From Sphingomonas sp. RIT328 (lineage in GTDB: Bacteria; Pseudomonadota; Alphaproteobacteria; Sphingomonadales; Sphingomonadaceae): 64,000 nt of DNA. The stretch spans positions 186,001-250,000 of the forward strand of contig NZ_JFYV01000012.1 of assembly GCF_000632225.1 (NCBI RefSeq), read 5' to 3'. Below, in pieces: positions 56,114 through 64,000 of this stretch (position 1 is the stretch's first letter; each line of letters starts with the position of its first letter). A program made the position numbers and the translations under genes. The notes beneath the pieces were generated by a model that had not been told where the DNA came from, made no database searches, and saw nothing but the letters and a program-made list of their open reading frames with translations.

Positions 56114-59100
56114 TGGCGCAGCCCGAACATGACGTCGAAACTGCCGCGGTCGTGACGCGGCGCCCGCTCTGGCAGCGTATCCTCAAATGGGTGCTGTTCG
56201 CGATCCTCGCGATCGTCGTGCTGGTGGGCGTCGTCGTCCTCGGCATCAACACCGATCCCGGTCGCCGTTTCGTCGCCAACCGGATCGGCGGCTATACGAC
56301 GGCGTCGGGCCTCAACATCAAGGTCGGGCGAATCGACGGTTCGCTCTACGGCCAGATGATCCTGTCCGACGTCCGCGTCGCCGATCCCAAGGGCGTGTTC
56401 CTGACCAGTCCGCGCCTGAACGTCGACTGGCGGCCGTTCGCCTTCGCCAGCAACCATGTCGATGTGCGCAGCCTGTCGACCGATCTGGTGACGCTGGCGC
56501 GCAAGCCCGAATTGAAGCAGACGCCGAGCGATCCGAACGCGCCGCTGCTCCCCGATCTCGATATCGACGTCAACCGCCTGCACGTCGGCCGGCTGGTGAT
56601 CGCCAAGCCGGTCACCGGGCAGACGCATATCGTCCGCATCGACGGCGCCGTCCATATCGCCGACCGCCGCGCGCAGCTCGTCACCGACGCGGCAGCGCTG
56701 CGCGGGGCAGGGGTGGCCGGCGGCGATCGCCTCCGCCTGCGGCTCGACGCGGTGCCGGCGCAGAACAAGCTCGACGTCAATCTGAAGCTCGACGCGCCGG
56801 TCGGCGGGGTGGTCGCGTCGATGGCCTCGCTCAAGGCGCCGCTGACCGCCTCGGTCGACGGTCGCGGCAGCTGGCAGGCGTGGCAGGGCCGCGCCCTCGC
56901 GACGCTCGGCGGTGGCCAGCTCGCCAATATCGCGATCGATGCCCGCAGCGGCCATATCGCGCTGCGCGGCTTCGCGACGCCCGGCCTGTATCTCGAAGGG
57001 CCGGTCGAGCGCCTGACCGCACCGCGGCTCGATCTCGCGATCGACACGACGCTCAACGATCGCAAGGCGGATACGCGGATCAAGCTCAAGTCGGACGCGC
57101 TTGCGGTCGACGCGGGCGGGCTGCTCGATCTTGCCGCGAGCAAGTTCGGCAATTTCGCGGTCGATGCGCGACTGCTCACCCCCGGTGCGATCGCCCCCAA
57201 CGTGCGCGGTCGCGACGTGATGGCGCGCGTCGTGCTCGACGGCGCCTTCGCGACCCCGACGGTCGACTATAAGATCAGCGCTGCGGCGCTCGGCTTCGGC
57301 ACGACGATGGTCGAGAACGTCTATGCCGAAGGGCTGGCGCGGGTGAACAGCGACCGGATCCTCGTGCCGGTCAAGGCCCGTGCGCGGCGCATCACCGGTC
57401 TCAACGCCGCGGTCGGCGGCCTCGCCAACAACGTCCGCATCCAGGGTGATTTCGCGATCGCGATGCCGACCATCCTGTCGGACAATCTGCGCATCCGCTC
57501 GGACAACATCGATGCGACCGCGATCGTCGTCGCCAATACCGCGACCGGCCGCTACACCGGTGCGCTCAAGGGGCGGGTCAACAATTACCGGCTCGAGAGC
57601 ATCGGCATCATCGACCTGTCGACCGACGCCAAGCTCGTCCCCGGCGCCCGCGGCGGCTTCGGCATCACCGGACGCGTCGTCGCGCAGACCAAGCAATTGT
57701 TCAACAGCGGCGTCCGCGACTTCCTCGGCGGCAATGCGGTGGTGCGCAGCGACATCGGCTACAGCCCCGAGGGCATCGTCACCTTCCGCAACCTGCGGAT
57801 GAACGCGCCGCAATTCCGCATCACCCGCGGCGAGGGACGGTTCGATCCTGCCAGCGGCGCGGTCGCGGTGTCGGCGGATGCCTATTCGACGCAATATGGG
57901 CCGGTGACCGCGCGGGTCACCGGCAGCGCCGATGCGCCCGTCGTCGTGCTGCGCGCGGCGAAACCCGGCGTCGGCGTCGGTCTCGTCAATCTCGACGCGC
58001 GTATCGTCGGACGCGGTGGCGCCTATGCCGTCACGGCGAGCGGCGGCACCAATTACGGCCCGTTCACCGCCGACGTGCTGGTCCGGCCGAGCCCGCGCCT
58101 GACCGTCGACGTCAACCGCCTCGTCTTCGCCGGCATCACCGGACGTGGCCGGATCGCCGCCACGCCAGCCGGGCCGTTCGCCGGCGCGCTGCAATTCGGC
58201 GGCCGCGGCATCACCGGCAACGTCCGCCTCGCGGATCAGGGCGGCTATCAGCGCGCCGATGTCGCCGCGCGTGCCTCCAACGCGACGATCCCGGGTTATG
58301 CGGACTTCACCATCGGCCGCGCCATCGTCAACGCGAGCGTGGTGATGACGCCCAAGGCGCCGCAGGTGGTCGCCGACGTCCAGATCGGCGACACCCGCTA
58401 CAATGCCTTTGTCATCGAGGCGATGCGGGCCAAGGTGAACTATGTCGGCGGTCGCGGCACCGCGCAGGCGCTGCTGACCGGATCGAGCGGCGTGCCGCTG
58501 CGCGTCGCGGTCAACGCGCGACTGGCGCCGGACGATTATCTGATCGCCGCCCAGGGGCAGGCGAACAACATCCCGTTCCGCACCGTCAATCCGGCGCATA
58601 TCACCAAGGCCGGGGGCAGCTACCGTCTCGCCGCGACGCGGATCGACTTCGGTCAGGGACCGACCGCCGGCTCGACGCGGGTCGCCGGATCGTTCGGCGG
58701 CGGCGTCACCGCGGCACAGGCGCGACTCGACCGGCTCAACCTGTCGATGCTGTCGGCGTTCATGCCCAACCTCGGCCTGTCAGGCGCTGTGACCGGCAGC
58801 CTCGACTATCGCCAGCAGGGCAATGCCATTCCCCAGGCCGATGCCCGGATCACCATCGCCAATTTCCAGCGCACCGGGCTCGCCGCGGTGTCGGAGCCCG
58901 TTGACGTCCAGTTCGTCGGGCGGCTCGTCCCGGATGGCGGCGAGGCGCGGGCGCTGATCAAACGGGGTGCGACCCCGGTCGGCCGCCTGCTCGCGACGCT
59001 GCGGCCGCTGCCGCCGGGATCGGGATCGTGGATGACGCGGCTGATGCAGGCGCCGCTGTCGGGCGGTATCCGCTACAACGGTCCGTCCGGCGTGCTGTTC

Positions 59101-60345
59101 AGCCTCGCTGCCTTGCCCAACCAGCAGCTCAGCGGACCGATTGCGGTAGCCGCCGATTTCTCGGGCCGGGTTTCCGCACCGCAGCTCAACGGGCTGATCC
59201 GCGCCGACAATCTGACCTATGACAATGAGACGTACGGCACGCGCCTGTCGCAGATGAAAATTGCGGCGCGCTTCACCAACGACCGACTCGATCTCACCAG
59301 CCTCAGTGCGCGTGCCGGTGACGGCACGGTGCAGGCGCAGGGCAGCGTCGGCCTCGCCGCGGACAGCGGCTTCCCGATCGACCTGCGCGCCCGGCTCGCC
59401 AACGCGCAGCTCGCCAAGAGCGATGCCCTTGCCGCCACCACCACCGGCGACCTGCATTTCACTTATGGTCGGGACGGCGGGCTGCTGCAGGGCAATCTGA
59501 TCGTGCCCGAGGCGCGCTACGAGATCATCCGTCAGGGTTCGGCGGAGGTCCCGGAACTCACCGGCATCCGCCGCAAAAGCCAGATCGTCACGCCGCGCCC
59601 GACCGATCGGCCCAAGCCGGCCCCGGTCAGCACGATCCGTCTCGACCTGACGGTACGCGCCAACAACCAGCTGTTCGTCTCTGGCATGGGCCTCGAGTCG
59701 GAATGGGAGATGAACCTCAAGATCGGCGGAACCTCGGTCGCGCCGCAGATCACCGGCGGCCTCGATCTGGTGCGCGGCACCTATTCGTTCGCCGGCAAGC
59801 GGTTCGACGTAACGCGCGGCACGATCCGCTTCCGTGGTGGTCAGCTGACCGACCCGGACATCAACATCCAGGCGTCGACCACGGTCAATGGCATCACCGC
59901 CGTGATCGCGATCACCGGCACCGGCCAGCGTCCGCAGATCGCCTTCACCTCGACGCCGGCGCTGCCGCAGGACGAGGTGCTCAGCCGCCTGCTGTTCGGC
60001 ACCAACCCCGAGAATCTGTCGGCGACCGAGGCGATCCAGCTGGCGAGCGCGCTCAACTCGCTGCGTGGCTCGGGCGGCGGGCTCAATCCGCTCGGCAAAC
60101 TGCGCTCGGCGACCGGTTTCGATCGCCTGCGCGTGCTGGGCGCCGACGAGGCGAGCGGGCGCGGCACCAGCCTCGCCGCGGGCAAGTACCTGACCGACAA
60201 CATCTATGTCGAGATCGTCACCGACGCACGCGGCTATACCGCGACCCAGCTCGAGATCGCGCTGACCAAGGCGCTGAGCCTGCTGACCTCGACCGGGTCG
60301 GCGGGTGGCTCGGACGCCCGCCTCAAATATTCCAAGGACTATTGA
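56113..60345 (+). CDS. tamB: translocation and assembly module protein TamB (DUF490)
   Basis: A 1,410-residue inner-membrane-anchored protein spanning the periplasm as a beta-taco, which works with TamA in outer-membrane protein assembly or phospholipid transport. One N-terminal membrane helix (LKWVLFAILAIVVLVGVVVLGI) is followed by an AsmA-like beginning (TDPGRRFVANRIGGYTTASGLNIKVGRIDGS) and long repetitive beta structure. The conserved C-terminal TamB domain contains GLESEWEMNLKIGGTSVAPQITG, RGTYSFAGKRFDVTRGTIRFRGG, LPQDEVLSRLLFG and GKYLTDNIYVEI. It starts on the final base of the tamA stop (TGATG). A strong hairpin follows. Confidence 0.95.
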   Translation: MAQPEHDVETAAVVTRRPLWQRILKWVLFAILAIVVLVGVVVLGINTDPGRRFVANRIGGYTTASGLNIKVGRIDGSLYGQMILSDVRVADPKGVFLTSPRLNVDWRPFAFASNHVDVRSLSTDLVTLARKPELKQTPSDPNAPLLPDLDIDVNRLHVGRLVIAKPVTGQTHIVRIDGAVHIADRRAQLVTDAAALRGAGVAGGDRLRLRLDAVPAQNKLDVNLKLDAPVGGVVASMASLKAPLTASVDGRGSWQAWQGRALATLGGGQLANIAIDARSGHIALRGFATPGLYLEGPVERLTAPRLDLAIDTTLNDRKADTRIKLKSDALAVDAGGLLDLAASKFGNFAVDARLLTPGAIAPNVRGRDVMARVVLDGAFATPTVDYKISAAALGFGTTMVENVYAEGLARVNSDRILVPVKARARRITGLNAAVGGLANNVRIQGDFAIAMPTILSDNLRIRSDNIDATAIVVANTATGRYTGALKGRVNNYRLESIGIIDLSTDAKLVPGARGGFGITGRVVAQTKQLFNSGVRDFLGGNAVVRSDIGYSPEGIVTFRNLRMNAPQFRITRGEGRFDPASGAVAVSADAYSTQYGPVTARVTGSADAPVVVLRAAKPGVGVGLVNLDARIVGRGGAYAVTASGGTNYGPFTADVLVRPSPRLTVDVNRLVFAGITGRGRIAATPAGPFAGALQFGGRGITGNVRLADQGGYQRADVAARASNATIPGYADFTIGRAIVNASVVMTPKAPQVVADVQIGDTRYNAFVIEAMRAKVNYVGGRGTAQALLTGSSGVPLRVAVNARLAPDDYLIAAQGQANNIPFRTVNPAHITKAGGSYRLAATRIDFGQGPTAGSTRVAGSFGGGVTAAQARLDRLNLSMLSAFMPNLGLSGAVTGSLDYRQQGNAIPQADARITIANFQRTGLAAVSEPVDVQFVGRLVPDGGEARALIKRGATPVGRLLATLRPLPPGSGSWMTRLMQAPLSGGIRYNGPSGVLFSLAALPNQQLSGPIAVAADFSGRVSAPQLNGLIRADNLTYDNETYGTRLSQMKIAARFTNDRLDLTSLSARAGDGTVQAQGSVGLAADSGFPIDLRARLANAQLAKSDALAATTTGDLHFTYGRDGGLLQGNLIVPEARYEIIRQGSAEVPELTGIRRKSQIVTPRPTDRPKPAPVSTIRLDLTVRANNQLFVSGMGLESEWEMNLKIGGTSVAPQITGGLDLVRGTYSFAGKRFDVTRGTIRFRGGQLTDPDINIQASTTVNGITAVIAITGTGQRPQIAFTSTPALPQDEVLSRLLFGTNPENLSATEAIQLASALNSLRGSGGGLNPLGKLRSATGFDRLRVLGADEASGRGTSLAAGKYLTDNIYVEIVTDARGYTATQLEIALTKALSLLTSTGSAGGSDARLKYSKDY

Positions 60346-60351
60346 ACACGG

Positions 60352-60377
60352 CCGCGCTGCCCCGATGGGCGGCGCGG
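60352..60377 (+). terminator. hairpin after tamB
   Basis: An 11-bp stem, CCGCGCTGCCC against GGGCGGCGCGG with one G-T pair, around loop CGAT, begins 7 nt after the tamB stop and is followed by TT only. This very stable hairpin is the likely end of the tamAB transcript. Confidence 0.65.
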
Positions 60378-60592
60378 TTCCGGTCAGGTCAAAGGTGAAA
60401 TCGATGGAAGCGCCGGATCGGCAGCACGGCGATGCCCTCGGCATCGGCGCGGATCATGACGGCGCTGGAGCAGTCCGTTCGCCCGGTCACTTGCGACGGG
60501 CGGGGAGGACGCGATCCCCGCAATACGATCCGGCCCGGACCGGCACCAGCGTGAGGCTGTAGGTGCCGATACGGACCGAACCGCGGACCTGA

Positions 60593-60652
60593 TTACCAGG
60601 GCTTGATGTAAACCGAGATGGTCGCGAGGACGAGTGCGAAAACTACCGACAT
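60593..60652 (-). CDS. candidate 19-residue hydrophobic peptide
   Basis: Reads MSVVFALVLATISVYIKPW and stops at TAA. It has an excellent ribosome-binding site (AAGGGAGA, about 5 nt from the ATG) and would form one short membrane helix. Directly after the stop, a different frame continues for about 35 codons with a protein-like composition (SVRIGTYSLTLVPVRAGSYC). It is thus either a real microprotein or the start of a small membrane protein broken by a one-base change. It is divergent from the EAL gene, on the other side of the CtrA-type site. No homologue is recalled. Confidence 0.35.
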   Translation of the reverse strand: MSVVFALVLATISVYIKPW

Positions 60653-60695
60653 GCTAATCTCCCTTATCGTGGCATCTCCAGGATGCAGGTCGATC

Positions 60696-60710
60696 TTAAC
60701 GGATTGTTAA
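60696..60710. promoter_or_regulatory. CtrA-type binding site
   Basis: TTAA (60696-60699), 7 nt (CGGATTG), TTAA (60707-60710): a perfect TTAA-N7-TTAA, with a third TTAA at 60714-60717. In this GC-rich region such AT motifs are rare. It lies 32 bp before the EAL gene start and 44 bp before the divergent small ORF, where CtrA could act on either promoter. Confidence 0.7.
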
Positions 60711-60741
60711 GAATTAAACAATCGGGCTCGCAACGGGTTGA

Positions 60742-62109
60742 ATGGCTCATGCGCGATTAATCTTATCTTCAATCCTGGCCCGTACCCCAGGCTGCATGAC
60801 CGTCGCGCACCGCTCGGAAACCGTGGAAACGCTGGCCTCTCGGGCGATCAAAGAGGCACGCCGCGCCGCCAAGCCCGCCTATCGGTTTCAGCTCATCGCC
60901 GAGATCGCTAATTTTGCCGAGCTGCGCCGTCGCCTCGGCTGCGCGCGTGCCGAACTGCTTGCCGGTCTGGTCGCCGACCGAGTCGCGCGGGTGATTCCTG
61001 GTGCCAGCGTCGCCATCCTCAGCCGCACGCAGATCGCCAGCGGCTTCCGCGACGCGGACCGCAGCGCCATCGATCGCTACGTCGGCGCGATCGAGCACGC
61101 GTTCGAACGTCCCGTCACGATCGACGATCAGCATGTCGAGGTCCGCCTGACGTTCGGTGCCGCCGCGGCACCGGCGACCGCACTCGACGAAGTTGCGCTG
61201 GTCGAGGAAGCGGAAAATGCGCTAGCCGAGGCGCGAATGGCGACCCGCACCGTGACGCACGCGGTGGCGCCCCGCGCGACCCGCGATGTGCTGCGCGTCG
61301 CGCGCGATCTCGACCTTGCGATCGATCGCGGCGAGCTCGTCCTCCACTATCAGCCCAAGATCCACGTCCGGCATCAGGAAATCCGCAGCGCCGAGGCTTT
61401 GGTGCGCTGGAACCACCCCGAGCGCGGGCTGGTCATGCCGAACGACTTCATCTCGGTCGCCGAAGAATGTATGCTGATCGACCGGATGACGCTGTGGACG
61501 ATCCGCCGTGCGATCGAGGATCAGCGCGATCTCGCCGCCCGCGGTCACGACCTTCGCCTGTTCATCAATATCGCCGGGCAGTTGCTCGCCGACAGCGCCT
61601 TCGTCCGGGCGGCCTGCGATCTGGTCGGCGGCAGCGATGCCAAGCTCGGGTTCGAGATCACCGAAACGTCGGTGATCCGTGATCCCGCCAGCGCGATCGC
61701 CAATCTGCAGATCTTTGCTGATTTCGGCATTACGATAGCGATCGACGATTATGGTGCCGGCCTGTCGTCCCTAGCCTATCTGAAGCAATTGCCGGCGCGC
61801 GAACTCAAGATCGACAAATTGTTCGTTACGCAGCTGACCAGCTCGAACCGCGATCCGTTGATCGTGCGGTCGACGATCGATCTCGCTCATGCGCTCGAGA
61901 TGGAAGTGGTCGCGGAGGGAGTGGAGACGCATGCGGCGCTTGCGCTGCTGACGGTGATGGGGTGCGACATGGTGCAGGGCTTCCTGATCAGCCGACCGGT
62001 CGTGCTCGAGTCCCTGATCCAATATCTCGACGAGGGGCGGCATCGTGCGCCCGCGCCCGATCCGCTCGCCGGCTTCGGGGGGTTCGCTGCGACGCGTCGC
62101 GTCGTCTGA
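60742..62109 (+). CDS. EAL-domain c-di-GMP phosphodiesterase with degenerate GGDEF-like domain
   Basis: A 455-residue cytosolic protein. Residues about 45-175 align by length and pattern with a GGDEF domain (AYRFQLIAEIANFAELRRRLG, FGAAAAPATALDEVALVEEAENALAEAR), but the GGDEF motif is absent, replaced by the VAILSRTQIASGF region, so this domain cannot make c-di-GMP. The EAL domain (about 190-430) retains the catalytic motifs: SAEALVRWNHPE, FEITETSV, IAIDDYGAG, LKIDKLF and VAEGVETHAALA, so hydrolysis of c-di-GMP is expected. ATG 60742 or 60796 could be the start. It is 2 nt before the TPR kinase gene and under a CtrA-type site, suggesting cell-cycle- or motility-linked expression. Confidence 0.88.
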   Translation: MAHARLILSSILARTPGCMTVAHRSETVETLASRAIKEARRAAKPAYRFQLIAEIANFAELRRRLGCARAELLAGLVADRVARVIPGASVAILSRTQIASGFRDADRSAIDRYVGAIEHAFERPVTIDDQHVEVRLTFGAAAAPATALDEVALVEEAENALAEARMATRTVTHAVAPRATRDVLRVARDLDLAIDRGELVLHYQPKIHVRHQEIRSAEALVRWNHPERGLVMPNDFISVAEECMLIDRMTLWTIRRAIEDQRDLAARGHDLRLFINIAGQLLADSAFVRAACDLVGGSDAKLGFEITETSVIRDPASAIANLQIFADFGITIAIDDYGAGLSSLAYLKQLPARELKIDKLFVTQLTSSNRDPLIVRSTIDLAHALEMEVVAEGVETHAALALLTVMGCDMVQGFLISRPVVLESLIQYLDEGRHRAPAPDPLAGFGGFAATRRVV

Positions 62110-62111
62110 CC

Positions 62112-64000
62112 ATGCGCCTGTCTGTCCGCTGGTCGTGGCTCGCAGCTGGGCTGCTTGCCCTCACGCCGACCGCGGCATCGGCGGATGCTTTCGACTCACT
62201 CGTTGCCGATGCCAAGGCAGCGATGCTCAGCGACCCGAACGTTACCGCCGACCGAGCTTTAGCGGCGGCACGGCTTGCGAAGCAGGAGCCACCTTCACGT
62301 CAGCGCATCGTTCGCGAGGCCACCGCCGATTGGCTTCGGGGCGAGGCATTGCTGCGACTGAACGATGTCGCTGCGGCAGAACCGTTGATCAAGCACGCCG
62401 CCGCGGTAGCTTCTCGATATGCCCCGGGGTCAAACCTCGAAGGCGACGCCTTGCTCGCGAGTGGCTGGATTGCCACCGTACATGCCGACGTTTCCCATGC
62501 GCTTGGCGCCTACCAACATGCCCACCGCATCTTCCAACGGCTCGGCAACACGCGCAGTCAGGCGAAGGCACTTCAATCGATCGGCTCCCTCTATGGCGAG
62601 GCGAACGATCATCTCAGCGCGCTGCGCTATTATGACCAAGCCCTCTCACTGTATCGCGCCGACCCCATGCTGGCGGTGGCGCTGTACAACAATCGAGGCA
62701 TCGCCTTGAAATCGCTTGGACGGTTTAAGGAGGCCGTCCAGCAGTTCCGCAACGGCCTTGCCCTCACCGAGCGGATGAACAGCCCGCTGCTGCGCGTCCT
62801 TATCCTCGGCAATATCGCCGAGGCGCGGCTGATGGGCAAAGACGTCGCAGGCGCGCAGCGGGCGATCGATCAGGGGCTGACGCTGTCGACGCGCGGCGAG
62901 GCGGCAGGCTTTCGCAAGACGTTGATCGGACTCGCCGCGCAGGCCGCTTATCAGCGCGGCGATCTGTCCCGCGCTGTCGCGCTTATTACCGAACGGTTCG
63001 ACGACGAGCCGCTCGACCGTACCACATTGGTCGATCGCGAGGCGCATCGCACCGCTTATACCGTGTATCGTGCGGCCGGGCAGCCCGATCGCGCCCTCCA
63101 ACATCTCGTCGCGCTGAAGCGGCTCGACGACGAATCGACGGCGCTCGCACGCTCGACCAGTGCGGCGCTGATGGCGGCGCGGTTCGATTTCGCCAATCAG
63201 GAGCTGAAGATCGCCAGCCTGCAACGGGACGAGGCACGCCGCAACGTCGCCTTCGAGCAGGCGCGCGCGCGGACCCAGCGCAATGTCTTCATCGGCGTGG
63301 TGGCGTCGACGCTGATCGCCATCCTGTTGCTTGGCCTCGGCATTCTCGCGCTGCGCCGGAGTCGCAACGAGGTGCGCGCCGCCAACAACGACCTCGCCGT
63401 CACCAATGCCGCGCTCGGCAAGGCGCTCGCCGCCAAGACCGAGTTCCTCGCCACGACGAGCCACGAAATCCGTACGCCGCTCAACGGCATCCTCGGCATG
63501 ACGCAGGTGATGCTGGCCGATACGAAGGTCGTCGGCAGCACGCGCGACCGGCTCGGCGTCGTTCACAGCGCCGGCGTGACCATGCGCGCGCTGGTCGACG
63601 ATATCCTCGACGTCGCCAAGATGGAGACGGGCCACCTCACCGTCGAGGAGGCGCCGTTCGACCTGCGCGCGATGCTCGCGGAGTCGACGTGCATGTGGCA
63701 GGATCAGGCGGCGGCCAAGGGGATCGCCTTCCATCGCGAGATCGACGACTGCCCCGGCATGATCGTCGGCGATGCGGCGCGGCTGCGGCAGATCGTGTTC
63801 AATTTGATGTCGAACGCTCTCAAATTCACCTCGACCGGCAGCGTCACCCTGCGCGCCGCCGCGAGCGACGACGCGCGCCTGTGCATCACCGTCGCCGACA
63901 CCGGCATCGGGATCAGCGCCGATACCTGCGAGACGATCTTCGAATCCTTCCGTCAGGCCGATACCAGCACGACACGGCGCTTCGGCGGCACCGGGCTCGG
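62112..64000 (+). CDS. TPR-containing sensor histidine kinase (partial, runs off right edge)
   Basis: At least 629 codons are present. The signal peptide (WSWLAAGLLALTPTAASA) is followed by a periplasmic TPR array (about 30-360; typical helix pairs in SQAKALQSIGSLYGEANDHLSALRYY and LYNNRGIALKSLGRFKEAVQQF). A coiled stretch follows, then a membrane helix at about 394-416 (NVFIGVVASTLIAILLLGLG). The kinase core has H451 in LATTSHEIRTPLNGILGM, the N-box RQIVFNLMSNALKFTSTG, VADTGIGIS and the start of the last G box at the edge. Receiver domains probably follow beyond the window, as in hybrid kinases of this type. The gene is 2 nt after the EAL gene, so it is presumably the sensor controlling c-di-GMP turnover or a linked pathway. 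Confidence 0.88.
   Translation, partial: MRLSVRWSWLAAGLLALTPTAASADAFDSLVADAKAAMLSDPNVTADRALAAARLAKQEPPSRQRIVREATADWLRGEALLRLNDVAAAEPLIKHAAAVASRYAPGSNLEGDALLASGWIATVHADVSHALGAYQHAHRIFQRLGNTRSQAKALQSIGSLYGEANDHLSALRYYDQALSLYRADPMLAVALYNNRGIALKSLGRFKEAVQQFRNGLALTERMNSPLLRVLILGNIAEARLMGKDVAGAQRAIDQGLTLSTRGEAAGFRKTLIGLAAQAAYQRGDLSRAVALITERFDDEPLDRTTLVDREAHRTAYTVYRAAGQPDRALQHLVALKRLDDESTALARSTSAALMAARFDFANQELKIASLQRDEARRNVAFEQARARTQRNVFIGVVASTLIAILLLGLGILALRRSRNEVRAANNDLAVTNAALGKALAAKTEFLATTSHEIRTPLNGILGMTQVMLADTKVVGSTRDRLGVVHSAGVTMRALVDDILDVAKMETGHLTVEEAPFDLRAMLAESTCMWQDQAAAKGIAFHREIDDCPGMIVGDAARLRQIVFNLMSNALKFTSTGSVTLRAAASDDARLCITVADTGIGISADTCETIFESFRQADTSTTRRFGGTGL

Overview
The window is very GC-rich, densely packed DNA from an alphaproteobacterium, most likely a sphingomonad (Sphingomonas or a close relative). 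The evidence for this is: two large TonB-dependent receptors, a glucuronoxylan-utilisation locus with a ManD-type mannonate dehydratase, a HisKA_2 kinase, a PrsK/PrsR/sugar-transferase exopolysaccharide block, a perfect TTAA-N7-TTAA CtrA-type site, and a groESL operon with both a sigma-32-like promoter and a CIRCE operator. Only one insertion sequence is present; the rest looks like ordinary chromosome. The assignment comes from gene content and motifs, not from any search.

Layout. 1-2.8 kb: the N-terminal part of a giant NAD-glutamate dehydrogenase (running off the left edge) and a PAS protein, both on the minus strand. 2.9-6.3 kb: tRNA-Thr, then a Mop-domain protein, a ModE-type regulator and a TonB receptor. 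6.4-10.7 kb: a signalling cluster with an RpfF-like DSF synthase convergent with a membrane GGDEF-EAL protein, which is divergent from a related membrane GGDEF protein. 10.7-15.6 kb: a CPA1 antiporter, a complete IS5-family element with 9-bp target duplications inside a palindromic repeat, and a chemotaxis receptor.

15.8-29.4 kb: a glucuronoxylan locus. One arm (minus strand) holds a TonB receptor plus GH115 alpha-glucuronidase, and separately GH67 alpha-glucuronidase. The other arm (plus strand) holds a GH3 beta-xylosidase/glucosidase, mannonate dehydratase and an ExuT-like hexuronate transporter. Two near-identical GATAGCG-type palindromes lie in the two control regions and suggest one repressor. 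The repressor gene, uronate isomerase and fructuronate reductase are not in the window.

29.4-31.8 kb: groES-groEL with heat-shock controls and a good terminator. 31.9-34.9 kb: a polytopic membrane protein, a DUF3429 protein and ManC. 35.1-41.9 kb: an EpsB_2-type sugar transferase followed by the overlapping PrsK kinase, PrsR sigma-54 regulator and a TPR protein, which is the regulatory core of PEP-CTERM/exosortase exopolysaccharide systems. No exosortase is visible here. 41.9-52.2 kb: a DUF815 ATPase, a HisKA_2 kinase, a Uup-type ABC-F protein, a PepSY/response regulator/sensor kinase operon, a short HPP membrane protein, a luciferase-like oxidoreductase and a subtilisin-type autotransporter-like protease with an 11-G tract near its start.

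52.3-60.4 kb: a HAD pyrimidine nucleotidase overlapping dapD, then tamA-tamB. 60.4-64 kb: a 396-bp intergenic region with a terminator, a tiny candidate ORF and a CtrA-type site, followed by an EAL phosphodiesterase and a TPR-sensor histidine kinase that runs off the right edge. Gaps longer than 300 bp without an established gene occur only at 21900-22303 (terminator, promoter and operator), at 60346-60741, and around the IS.
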